Part shown: positions 55,118 through 63,385 of the stretch, piece after piece
Layout of the letters: each line of letters opens with the position of its first letter
Numbering within the stretch: position 1 is the stretch's first letter
Source: Paraburkholderia silvatlantica
Lineage (GTDB): Bacteria; Pseudomonadota; Gammaproteobacteria; Burkholderiales; Burkholderiaceae
Direction: 5' to 3'
Assembly (NCBI RefSeq): GCF_003096715.1
Contig: NZ_QEOL01000037.1
Span: 1 to 64,000 of the forward strand
DNA length: 64,000 nt
Made by a program: the position numbers and the translations under genes
The notes under the pieces: generated by a model
Database searches by the model: none
Told to the model about the DNA's origin: nothing
What the model saw: only the letters and a program-made list of their open reading frames with translations

Positions 55118-56152
55118 TCAGTGGGTGCCAGTGCCCGGCTTGCGCTCGTCGTGTTCCGAACCCGAACCGGAGGAGCCACCGCTGCCGGAACCCTGCGAAC
55201 CGCCGGAATGGCCGCCCGCCCCTCCGGGATTTCCACCCGATGTTGTAGCTGAACCACTCCCGGCGTGACCGCCTCCATGCGTCGAGCCGGAGCCTGCCGG
55301 ATTGGCGCCGGAGTGCGATGTTGAATGGGGGCCAGATTGAGTGGCGCCATGACCCGCCGGCTGACCGCCAGCCCCGCCTGATCCGCCCGCAGGCGCCGAA
55401 GCCGCGCTCGCCGTGGCCGTGGCGCCAATGCCGCCCGGTGTTGCCGCGGGCGTGCCGGGCGCTTCGCGCACCTTGCGCGGGCGTCCGCGCGGCAGCGGCG
55501 AGACGCGCCGGTTCGCCGTGCGCGACGCCCAATCGCGGTAAGTGTCGCTGCCGAGCACCCAGCCCTTGAGCGTGGCCTGCATGAGCTGCGTCGTTTCGCG
55601 TTCGTCGAGCACCTGCTCGCAGAGCTCGCGATACGCGCGCTGACGCTCGAACGGCGTATTGCCGAGCGCCCAGTAAAGCGGATGGTCGGTGATGAGGCTG
55701 TCGACGGTGAGACCGATGTGATGCCGGTAGCTCGACCATCGATAGTCTTCGGGCGCCGTCACGAGGTGGCTGCGCACCGGCGCGAGTTCGACGACGCGGC
55801 TCGCCAGCAGGAAGAAGCGCTCACCCTCGATGACCGTCGCGCGGTAGCGCCCTTCCCAGAGCGTGCCGCGACGCGCATAGCGCCGGTTGAAATGCGCCAC
55901 GTAGCGCCGGCCGACTGCCTGCATTGCCTTGGGCAGGCTGGATTCGTCGGAAGGCGTGACGAGCAGTTGCACCGCGCCGGGCATCAAAACCCACGCATGA
56001 ACCGCCAGATGATGATCGCGCGCCGCGGCCTTCAGGCAGTCGATGAACAGTTCGTAGTCCTGGTCATCGACGAACGCGGGCTGCTGATCGAGTCCGCGCA
56101 GGATCACATGCTGTGGCTGATCGGGAACATAAAGACGTGCAAGCCGTGCCAT
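55118..56152 (-). CDS. RAYT-family (REP-associated tyrosine transposase) homologue with degenerate active site
   Basis: The 344-residue protein has the Y1/REP transposase fold: PQHVILRG (13-20), HAWVLMP (52-58), MQAVGRRYVAHFNRRY, RRGTLWEGRYRAT, and EDYRWSSYR (135-143). The HUH site, normally NHVH, reads GAVQ (59-62), and the catalytic-Tyr segment, normally CYRYIELNP, reads ASRVVELAP (117-125). Both histidines and the tyrosine are thus missing. PRGRPRK (221-227) is an AT-hook-like DNA-binding motif, followed by an ~110-residue Gly/Ser/Ala-rich tail. The gene has its own AGGAAAA ribosome binding site and terminator, so it looks domesticated, not decayed. Confidence 0.85.
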   Translation of the reverse strand: MARLARLYVPDQPQHVILRGLDQQPAFVDDQDYELFIDCLKAAARDHHLAVHAWVLMPGAVQLLVTPSDESSLPKAMQAVGRRYVAHFNRRYARRGTLWEGRYRATVIEGERFFLLASRVVELAPVRSHLVTAPEDYRWSSYRHHIGLTVDSLITDHPLYWALGNTPFERQRAYRELCEQVLDERETTQLMQATLKGWVLGSDTYRDWASRTANRRVSPLPRGRPRKVREAPGTPAATPGGIGATATASAASAPAGGSGGAGGQPAGHGATQSGPHSTSHSGANPAGSGSTHGGGHAGSGSATTSGGNPGGAGGHSGGSQGSGSGGSSGSGSEHDERKPGTGTH

Positions 56153-56341
56153 GCTCGATTTTCCTGGTTCCGTTGGTGAATACCCGCAGACCCGCCAGGC
56201 CCCACCAGCGCTAGTTCTCGCTGGCATGCGGCTTCGGCGGAAAGCTCGCGGCGCTTAGTAAAAAAGCTCTAACGGTCGCGTCTGGTTTGTTGCAAACGTT
56301 CTGTTCATAATGAGCGGGCCTTTCATGGAGGAGCAATTAAT

Positions 56342-57061
56342 ATGAAATTAAAACAGGCGCTGGCAGGGGTCGCCGCGCTCGCCAGTTTCACGGCAGCACA
56401 CGCACAATCCGCAAACACGTTCTACGTCACCACCGGCTGGTTCCGCTTCATGCCACAGGACTCCAGCGATTCGCTCAAGATCGACAGCGTCGGCGGCACG
56501 CCTGTCAACATGGCCATTCCGAACACGGGCGCCAGTGTCGGTACGGCCGACACCGTGGGTTTCTCCCTCGGCTATTACATCACCGACCACTTCGCTACCG
56601 AAGCCGAACTGGGCATTCCGCCGAAGTTCGATATTTCCGGCGGCGGCAGCTTCAGCAGTTTCGGCAAGGTCGGCTCGGCGAAACTGTGGAGCCCCGCGCT
56701 GCTGTTCAAGTACTACTTCAACAGCCCGGAAGCAAAATTCCGTCCTTACATCGGCATCGGCGTGACCTACGCCTGGTTCACCGACGCGAAGATCACCAAC
56801 GGCTCCTTCGAACAGGGTGTGCTTGGGGGTCCGACCAGTGTTTCGACGGATCGTTCCTGGGCCCCCGTGTTTAACCTGGGCTTCAACTACAACTTCACGA
56901 AGCACTGGTTCGCCGGCTTCTCGCTCTCGTACATCCCGATCAACGTGACCGCGACGTACAACACGACGCTGAACAACCAGTTCGGCACCCAGCGGGTGGC
57001 TGAATCGAAGATTCACCTGAACCCGCTCGTGACCTACCTGAAGGTCGGCTACAACTTCTGA
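56342..57061 (+). CDS. OmpW-family outer-membrane protein
   Basis: The 239-residue precursor has a signal peptide (cleavage near AHA-QS, residue 22) and an eight-stranded barrel with alternating aromatic and polar residues. Family marks are DTVGFSLGYYITDHFATEAELGIP and the C-terminal LKVGYNF ending in Phe, as barrel-assembly signals do. OmpW proteins form narrow channels for small hydrophobic molecules and respond to stress. GGAGGAG lies nine bases before ATG 56342. It is divergent from the RAYT-like gene. Confidence 0.92.
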   Translation: MKLKQALAGVAALASFTAAHAQSANTFYVTTGWFRFMPQDSSDSLKIDSVGGTPVNMAIPNTGASVGTADTVGFSLGYYITDHFATEAELGIPPKFDISGGGSFSSFGKVGSAKLWSPALLFKYYFNSPEAKFRPYIGIGVTYAWFTDAKITNGSFEQGVLGGPTSVSTDRSWAPVFNLGFNYNFTKHWFAGFSLSYIPINVTATYNTTLNNQFGTQRVAESKIHLNPLVTYLKVGYNF

Positions 57062-57430
57062 CGCGCTCCGGCGCCCTGCATTGCCTCGCGCCGCTCCTTC
57101 GTCTCGCCCTTGCGGCGTTGGGTGAGGGGCGGCGTTTCCCGCCTGGGCGTGCCTTTCCCGCTTCAACGTCTCCATCGTCATTTCCCCGCTTTTCGCATGG
57201 GCTTATCCTGATTCTATGCCTCTGCGAAAAAGCGTGCTGTCCCCGTAATCACCTGTTTTGTCACCAGAGAACGAAGCCCCGCCTGGCGGGCGTTTGCGCC
57301 CGGCTCACTGCGCTCGTTCACGTCTCGGGCACTGGAATTGCGCAATACTTGCACTCCGGTCCTCGCCCTCCCGCGCCATGCACGCCGCGGCGAGCCTTTT
57401 ACCTGTGACTTTTCAACGACGGAGCCATAC
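57062..57430. other. gene-free region between ompW and the DUF883 gene
   Basis: The 369-bp gap contains no credible ORF, RNA or repeat. It should hold the end of the ompW transcript and the promoter of the YqjD/ElaB-like gene, but I cannot point to a convincing -35/-10 pair or terminator hairpin. Confidence 0.4.
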
Positions 57431-57805
57431 ATGAGCGCCTTTCCGAACACGCGAGAAGCCCTCGGAGATTCCTGGACGCGTACGAGCCGACACGCGCGGC
57501 GCATCGCGCGCCGCGGCCGAAGCGCCGCCGCCGATATCACCGACGAGTTGCGTGATCTGCTCGCCGAGCTGGAAAACACGCTGGGCGAAGGAACCCAGGC
57601 CGATGCCGTCGCGCTGCGCGCCGACATCCGCAAGCGGCTCGACGCCGCCCGCGAGCGGCTCGAAGTGGCGCGCGCAGCCGCGCGCGAACATACTGACGCG
57701 GCCATCGCCGGCGCGGACGACTACGTGCACCGGAATCCCTGGCAGGCCGTCGCGATCGCCGGCGGCGTGGCGCTGGTAGTGGGCGCGCTGCTCGCGCGCC
57801 GCTGA
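57431..57805 (+). CDS. DUF883 (YqjD/ElaB)-family membrane-anchored protein
   Basis: The 124-residue protein has a long charged helical region (DELRDLLAELENTLGE, DIRKRLDAARERLEVARAAAREH) likely to form a coiled coil, then a C-terminal glycine-rich membrane helix (NPWQAVAIAGGVALVVGALLARR). That layout is the DUF883/YqjD-ElaB-YgaM family; in E. coli such proteins bind ribosomes at the inner membrane in stationary phase. ATG 57431 has GGAG seven bases upstream. It is convergent with the GDPD gene. Confidence 0.88.
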   Translation: MSAFPNTREALGDSWTRTSRHARRIARRGRSAAADITDELRDLLAELENTLGEGTQADAVALRADIRKRLDAARERLEVARAAAREHTDAAIAGADDYVHRNPWQAVAIAGGVALVVGALLARR

Positions 57806-57839
57806 AGGAGGGCCGGGCGCCCGCCGCCCGGCCTGGGCC

Positions 57840-58598
57840 TCAGGCGTCGAGCGCGTGTGGCCCGATCAGGTCGATACGGTCGGTGCAGACCGTATCGACA
57901 CCCCAGCTCACGAGCTGACGAGCGCGCTCGAGGTCGTTCACCGTATAGGCGAGGATGAAAAGTCCCGCCGCCTTGATGCGCTCGACGAGCGCCTCGTCCA
58001 GATGGCGATGGCTGGCATGGAGGGACACACACTCGAGCGCCGCGGTCTGCTCGCGCCAGTCGGCGGGCACGCGCTCGAATAGCAGACCGCGCGGCAGTTC
58101 CGGCGCACTATCGCGCGCCGCCTCGAGCGCCGCGCAGGAAAACGACGAGAGCAAAGGCGGCGTGCCTGCCTGCGCCTCGTTCTCCCACAGGCGCGCCGCT
58201 TCGGCGCCGACAATGCGCCCTGTCTCCACGTCGCGGCCCGTGCAGGGCTTGATCTCGACGTTCGCCGCAAGTCCGAGCTCACGACAACACGCCGCGACTT
58301 GAGCGAGCGTCGGCATCGGCTCGCCCGCAAAACGCGCATCGCGCCAGCTGCCCGCGTCCAGCGTGGCGAGTTCCGCGTAGCGCATGTACGCCGCGGCGCC
58401 GTGCCCGTTCGACGTGCGGTTCACCGTGTCGTCGTGGAGCAGGAACGCGACGTTGTCGACGGACAGCCTGGCGTCGAACTCGACCATCGTATGGCCGAGG
58501 TTCGCGCCGGTGCGCAGACCCGCCAGCGTGTTCTCGGGCGCGAGCGTGCCGCCCCCCCGGTGCGCGGCAACGCGCGGATACGGCCAGGACTTGATCAA
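57840..58598 (-). CDS. ugpQ: glycerophosphodiester phosphodiesterase (UgpQ-like)
   Basis: The 252-residue cytoplasmic enzyme hydrolyses glycerophosphodiesters to sn-glycerol-3-phosphate and alcohol. The GDPD-domain metal and catalytic residues are in AAHRGGGTLAPENT, FDARLSVDNVAFLLHDDTVNRTSNG and NVEIKPC. No signal peptide is present, which fits UgpQ rather than periplasmic GlpQ. It lies upstream of the gltBD side and 52 bp after dgt on the same strand; no ugp transporter is in the window. Confidence 0.9.
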   Translation of the reverse strand: MIKSWPYPRVAAHRGGGTLAPENTLAGLRTGANLGHTMVEFDARLSVDNVAFLLHDDTVNRTSNGHGAAAYMRYAELATLDAGSWRDARFAGEPMPTLAQVAACCRELGLAANVEIKPCTGRDVETGRIVGAEAARLWENEAQAGTPPLLSSFSCAALEAARDSAPELPRGLLFERVPADWREQTAALECVSLHASHRHLDEALVERIKAAGLFILAYTVNDLERARQLVSWGVDTVCTDRIDLIGPHALDA

Positions 58599-58649
58599 AT
58601 GGACTCCCGAAACCGGCAGGTGGGCAGTGAGATGGGGCGAGTCACGCTC

Positions 58650-59864
58650 TCAAACGTCGTCGGCGACGACGAAGAGACGGCGGTACTCCTTCAGCGCATA
58701 GCGGTCGGTCATGCCCGCGATGTAATGCGCAATCAGCCGCGGCTGCACGGCGGCGTCCTGCGTCTGGTACGGGGGCGGCAGCAGGCGCGAGTCTTCGCTG
58801 AACGCCTCGAACAGCCCCTTCACCACGCGCCGCGCCTTGTTAGCCATGCGCATCACACGATAGTGACGGTACAGGTTGCGGTACAGGAAACGCTTGAGCG
58901 CCGCCGCCTGCGCGGCCACGCGCTCGCTGTGTGCGACGAGCGCAGGCGCCGCGCGCACGTCGTCGAGCGACTGCGGAGCGTACTCGGTGAGATTACGCCG
59001 CGTCTGCCCAATGAGATCGACGATCAGCGTGTTGATGATGCGCCGCACCGTCTCGTGAATCAGCCGGCGGCCCTCGATCTGCGGATATTCGGCGCGTGCG
59101 GCCTCGTAGTGCGTTTGCCAGAGTTCGACCTCGGCGAGCTGCTCGATGGCAAGCAGGCCCGAGCGCAAGCCGTCGTCGACATCGTGGTTGTTGTAGGCGA
59201 TTTCGTCGGCGATGTTGGCGATCTGCGCTTCGATCGACGGCTGCCGGCCGAGCAGAAAACGCTCGCCCAGATCGCCCAGATGCCGCGCATGCTCGCGCGA
59301 GCAGTGCTTGAGAATGCCTTCGCGCGTCTCGAAGCACAGGTTCAGGCCGTCGAACGCGCCGTAGTGCTCTTCGAGTTCGTCCACGACCGCGAGGCTCTGG
59401 AGATTGTGCTCGAAGCCACCGTGCTCGCGCATGCACTCGTTGAGCGCATCCTGGCCCGCATGGCCGAACGGCGTATGGCCGAGGTCGTGGGCGAGCGAGA
59501 TCGCCTCGACCAGATCCTCGTTCACGCGCAGGTTGCGAGCGACCGAGCGGGCGATCTGCGCGACTTCCAGGCTGTGCGTCAGCCGCGTGCGAAAAAGATC
59601 GCCCTCGTGATTCACGAACACCTGGGTCTTGTACTCGAGGCGGCGAAACGCCGTGGAATGGACAATGCGGTCGCGGTCGCGCTGGAACTCGCTGCGCGCA
59701 GCGGGCGGCGGCTCGGGATAGCGCCGCCCGCGCGAGCGCGAGGCGTGCGCCGCGTAAGGCGCGAGGCCCGCCTCGAATGACGCGACTAACGCGGTGCCGG
59801 CGTCGCCGCCATGGGCGTCGCCAAGTCCTTGAACACTACGGGGATCGCTGCGGGTGTCGCTCAC
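58650..59864 (-). CDS. dgt: dGTP triphosphohydrolase-like HD-domain protein
   Basis: The 404-residue protein has an N-terminal region (FRRLEYKTQVF), and the HD-domain metal ligands in RLTHSLEVAQIAR, SLAHDLGHTPFGHAG and EIAYNNHDVDDGL. It belongs to the dGTPase family that converts dNTPs to nucleoside and triphosphate, limiting dNTP pools. Length and the conserved RTRLTHSLEVAQ motif fit the deoxyguanosinetriphosphate triphosphohydrolase-like group, whose exact substrate is not always dGTP. It lies 34 bp after aroB. Confidence 0.9.
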   Translation of the reverse strand: MSDTRSDPRSVQGLGDAHGGDAGTALVASFEAGLAPYAAHASRSRGRRYPEPPPAARSEFQRDRDRIVHSTAFRRLEYKTQVFVNHEGDLFRTRLTHSLEVAQIARSVARNLRVNEDLVEAISLAHDLGHTPFGHAGQDALNECMREHGGFEHNLQSLAVVDELEEHYGAFDGLNLCFETREGILKHCSREHARHLGDLGERFLLGRQPSIEAQIANIADEIAYNNHDVDDGLRSGLLAIEQLAEVELWQTHYEAARAEYPQIEGRRLIHETVRRIINTLIVDLIGQTRRNLTEYAPQSLDDVRAAPALVAHSERVAAQAAALKRFLYRNLYRHYRVMRMANKARRVVKGLFEAFSEDSRLLPPPYQTQDAAVQPRLIAHYIAGMTDRYALKEYRRLFVVADDV

Positions 59865-59898
59865 CGTTCCTCCGCAAGGGGTTGTCGCCCGCGCCGCC

Positions 59899-60981
59899 TC
59901 AGTCCTGCGTCGCGGCGGCGAGGGTGGCCTGCACGGCTTCGTCGGGCGCGCGGCCGATGTGCGTCTCGCCGAAGCGTTTGAGCAGGATGAACTTGATCGC
60001 CCCGCCCTCGGCCTTCTTGTCGACCTGCATCAAGTCGACATAGCGCTCGGCGCCGAGCGCGGGCGCACGCACCGGCAGCCTGGCAGCCTCGACCACGCGC
60101 ACGAGGCGCGTGCGCGAAGCTTCGTCGAGCATGCCCATGCGCACCGAGAGGTCCGCGGCCATCACCATGCCGCAGCCCACCGCCTCGCCGTGCAGCCACT
60201 CGCCGTAGCCGAGCCCGGCCTCGATCGCATGGCCGAACGTATGGCCGAAGTTGAGGATGGCGCGCAGGCCGCCCTCGCGCTCGTCGGCAGCCACGACCGA
60301 CGCCTTGATCTCGCACGAGCGCTTGACCGCCTGCGCGAGCGCTTCGGGCTCGCAACGGTTGAGCGCTTCGACATTGGCTTCGATCCAGTCGAAGAATTCG
60401 GCGTCGGCAATCGCGCCGGTCTTGATGACCTCGGCAATACCCGCCGCCAGTTCGCGCTCCGGCAGCGTGGCAAGCGCGCCGATGTCGGCGATCACGGCCT
60501 GCGGCTGGTAGAACGCGCCGATCATGTTCTTGCCGAGCGGGTGATTGATGCCCGTCTTGCCGCCCACCGACGAATCGACCTGCGAAAGCAGCGTGGTCGG
60601 CACCTGGATGAACGGCACGCCGCGCATGTAGCAGGCGGCCGCGAAGCCCGTCATGTCGCCCGTCACACCACCGCCCAGCGCGATGAGCGTGGTCTTGCGG
60701 TCGGCGCGCGAGGTCAGCAGCGCGTCGAAGATCGCGTTGAGCGTTTCCCAGTTCTTGTGCGCCTCGCCATCGGGCAGCACCACCGTGTTGACGTCCTTGC
60801 CGAGCGGCGCGAGCGCGGCGCGCAGCGTCTCGCCGTAGAGCGGATCGACGACGGTGTTGGTGACGATCGTCACCGACTTGCCGGCGATATGGGGCGCGAA
60901 GAGCGCCGCCTGACCGATCAGGCCGGAGCCGATATGGATGGGGTAGGCGCGCTCGCCCAGTTCGACGTTGACGGTAATCAT
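59899..60981 (-). CDS. aroB: 3-dehydroquinate synthase AroB
   Basis: AroB cyclises DAHP to 3-dehydroquinate in the second step of the shikimate pathway. The 360-residue NAD- and metal-dependent enzyme has LPDGEAHKNWET, GGGVTGDMTGFAAACYMRGVPFIQVPTTLL (NAD binding), GKTGINHPLGKNMIGAFYQP and the metal-ligand region NFGHTFGHAIE. It lies 74 bp after aroK on the same strand. Confidence 0.97.
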   Translation of the reverse strand: MITVNVELGERAYPIHIGSGLIGQAALFAPHIAGKSVTIVTNTVVDPLYGETLRAALAPLGKDVNTVVLPDGEAHKNWETLNAIFDALLTSRADRKTTLIALGGGVTGDMTGFAAACYMRGVPFIQVPTTLLSQVDSSVGGKTGINHPLGKNMIGAFYQPQAVIADIGALATLPERELAAGIAEVIKTGAIADAEFFDWIEANVEALNRCEPEALAQAVKRSCEIKASVVAADEREGGLRAILNFGHTFGHAIEAGLGYGEWLHGEAVGCGMVMAADLSVRMGMLDEASRTRLVRVVEAARLPVRAPALGAERYVDLMQVDKKAEGGAIKFILLKRFGETHIGRAPDEAVQATLAAATQD

Positions 60982-61055
60982 GCTCTGAATCTTTTGGGTT
61001 TCCGATGCACTGCTGGTTCACGACTCACTGCGCGACTCACCGGGCAATCTGCGCC

Positions 61056-61604
61056 CTACTCGCGCGCCGTGGCCCGCACGACGCCGGCCATGTCGAGCTG
61101 CATCAGCACCATGTTGACGAGTCCGTTGACGGAAGGCCGGCCGGTTTCGATCACGAAGTCCGCGACTTCGCGATACAGCGGGTCGCGCACTTCGTACAGC
61201 GCTTCGAGCCGCGCCTTGGGGTCTTCGGTTTGCAGGAGCGGACGATTCTTGTCGCGCCGCGTGCGCAGCCAGAGGTCGTGCGGATGCGCGCGCAGATACA
61301 CGACGAAGCCGCGCGCCTTGAGCGCCGCGCGATTTTCGGACCGCAGCACCGCGCCGCCGCCGGTCGCGAGGACAATGCCTTCACGCCCTGTGAGCTCTTC
61401 GATCATCTGTGCCTCGCGGTCGCGAAAGCCCGCTTCGCCTTCAAGTTCGAAGATCACCGGGATGCGCGCGCCCGTGCGCGCCTCGATCTCGTGATCGGAG
61501 TCGAAGAACGGACGCTCCAGCCGGCGCGCGACCGCCCGGCCCACGGTCGTCTTGCCGGCGCCCATGAGCCCTACGAAAAATACATTGGCGTTTGCGTCCC
61601 GCAC
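61056..61604 (-). CDS. aroK: shikimate kinase AroK
   Basis: AroK phosphorylates shikimate. The 182-residue kinase has Walker A GLMGAGKTT, the substrate aspartates in FFDSDHEIE, the Walker B-like loop LATGGGAV and the lid RRDKNRPLL. It lies between pilQ (137-bp gap) and aroB, the standard proteobacterial pilQ-aroK-aroB order. Confidence 0.96.
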   Translation of the reverse strand: MRDANANVFFVGLMGAGKTTVGRAVARRLERPFFDSDHEIEARTGARIPVIFELEGEAGFRDREAQMIEELTGREGIVLATGGGAVLRSENRAALKARGFVVYLRAHPHDLWLRTRRDKNRPLLQTEDPKARLEALYEVRDPLYREVADFVIETGRPSVNGLVNMVLMQLDMAGVVRATARE

Positions 61605-61741
61605 TTGCAGCGTTTCCTACGAAAGGTTGGTGCCGCAGCTTACTGGCAAAGCGGCGGCGTTGTCGAGCCTGCGGCCCTGTCGGTCCGGCCCCGCAAACGT
61701 ACGGCTGCGCCCCGGCAGCCAGTTTGCCCGACCAATGAGGG

Positions 61742-63385
61742 TCAATTCGACTCCACGACACGCGGCGTGATGAAAACCACCAGTTCGCTGCGCTGATCCC
61801 GGCGCGCGCGATGCGAAAAAAGCGCACCCAGAACCGGTATTTTGCCCAGGAGTGGCACGCGCGTCACATCATCGCGGTCATCCGTCGCGTCGATGCCGCC
61901 AATCGAGACCGTCCCGCCGTCCTCGATTTCCACGCGCGTCTGCACGTGTTTGGTGTTGATCGCCGGCCCGGCGGCGGTTTGCTCGCCGACACTGTCCTTC
62001 GCCACGTCGAGGTCGAGTATCACGCGGCCATCGGGTGTGATCTGCGGCTCGACTTCTAGTTTCAGGCTGGCGCGCCGGAACTGCACCCCCGAAACGCCCT
62101 GCCCGACCTTGGCCTGATAAGGCAGCTCGGTGCCCTGCTCGACGACCGCCTTCGTGCGGTCGGCGGTGACGACGCGCGGACTCGACACCACCCGCCCGCG
62201 CCCTTCGGCCTCGAGCGCGCTCAACTGGATGTCGAGCAGGCGCGTGGCGCGCGCGGCCAGTAGCGTAAGCCCAAGGCCTGCGGGCTCGAAGCCGGCGATC
62301 GGGCCCGCCGCGAGGTCGTACACCGTGCCGTCGGCTCGGGTGGTCAAACCGCGGGCCGTCGTACCGTCAACACTCACAGGCGTCACGCCAAGCCGCACGC
62401 CCAGTTCGCGCGACAGCCCCTCCTCTCCCTCGACGATGCGCGCCTCGATCAGTACCTGACGCGCGGGCGCGTCGAGCCGACACACGAGTTCGCCGATCTG
62501 GTCGAGACGCGCCGGCAGGTCGGTGACGAACAGGAGGTTCGTGCGCGCGTCCGCCACCGCCGTGCCGCGTTTTGACAGCGCGCGTTGTGTGCCCGAGCCG
62601 GTCAGGAAGCGGCGCAAATCCTCGGCGCGCGCGTATTGCAACTCGAACGAGCGGCTCGCGAGCGGCTCCAGCTCCGCGGCCCGGGCGTGCGCCTCGTAAC
62701 GCTGCCGTTCGCGCGCCGCCACCTCCGCGGCTGGCGCGACCCAGATCACTTCGCCGATGCGCGACATCGCGAGGCCGTTTGCCTCCAGCAGCAGATCGAA
62801 CGCGGTACGCCACGGCACGCGGTCGAGGCGCAACGTCACCTGGCCGCGCGCACGTTCGCTCGCGACGATATTGAGCTTCGTGAACTGGGCGAACGCGTGC
62901 AGAACGGCCGTAAGCTCAGCGCGCTGGAAGTTGAGCGTGATCGGCCGGTCCGGCGGCAGCCCGTCGCTGGCTGCCGCGGCGTCGCCAAGACGCATCGGCG
63001 CGCGCATGGGTACCGGCGGCCCCTCGAGCGGCCCTTCAAGCGGCCCGGCCGCTGGCGCCTCGCTGCCGCTTTCGTGCGAAGGCTGGGCGGCGGCGTGGGG
63101 CATGCCGGCGTCGCCGTCCTCGCGTGCCTGCGAAACGTCTTCGCGCGCGACTTCGGACGCAGGCGCATCGCTGCCTCCCGTGAACGGATTGGCGATCCAC
63201 TGTTTGGCTGCGGGCTCCCCCACCCCATCGGGCAACGGCGGCACTTCGTAGCTCTCGAGCGCCACCGGCGGACGTGCCCACCCAGGTGGAGGTCGAGGCG
63301 GCACCGCCGCGGCCCATGCAGCGCACGCGGCAACACTTACCATCAACGTGGCGAGGACAGCAACGTTCCGATCGAGCGCGCTCAT
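61742..63385 (-). CDS. pilQ: type IV pilus/competence secretin PilQ (short form)
   Basis: The 547-residue secretin forms the outer-membrane pore for pili or DNA uptake. It has a signal peptide, a Pro/Ala-rich linker, an STN domain (about 138-195, LNFQRAELTAVLHAFAQFTKLNIV), an N-domain (SRSFELQYARAEDLRRFL) and the C-terminal secretin domain with VPLLGKIPVLGALFSHR. It lacks the AMIN domains of the ~700-residue PilQ and is closer to HofQ/ComE. ATG 63385 overlaps the upstream gene stop (ATGA). Confidence 0.9.
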   Translation of the reverse strand: MSALDRNVAVLATLMVSVAACAAWAAAVPPRPPPGWARPPVALESYEVPPLPDGVGEPAAKQWIANPFTGGSDAPASEVAREDVSQAREDGDAGMPHAAAQPSHESGSEAPAAGPLEGPLEGPPVPMRAPMRLGDAAAASDGLPPDRPITLNFQRAELTAVLHAFAQFTKLNIVASERARGQVTLRLDRVPWRTAFDLLLEANGLAMSRIGEVIWVAPAAEVAARERQRYEAHARAAELEPLASRSFELQYARAEDLRRFLTGSGTQRALSKRGTAVADARTNLLFVTDLPARLDQIGELVCRLDAPARQVLIEARIVEGEEGLSRELGVRLGVTPVSVDGTTARGLTTRADGTVYDLAAGPIAGFEPAGLGLTLLAARATRLLDIQLSALEAEGRGRVVSSPRVVTADRTKAVVEQGTELPYQAKVGQGVSGVQFRRASLKLEVEPQITPDGRVILDLDVAKDSVGEQTAAGPAINTKHVQTRVEIEDGGTVSIGGIDATDDRDDVTRVPLLGKIPVLGALFSHRARRDQRSELVVFITPRVVESN

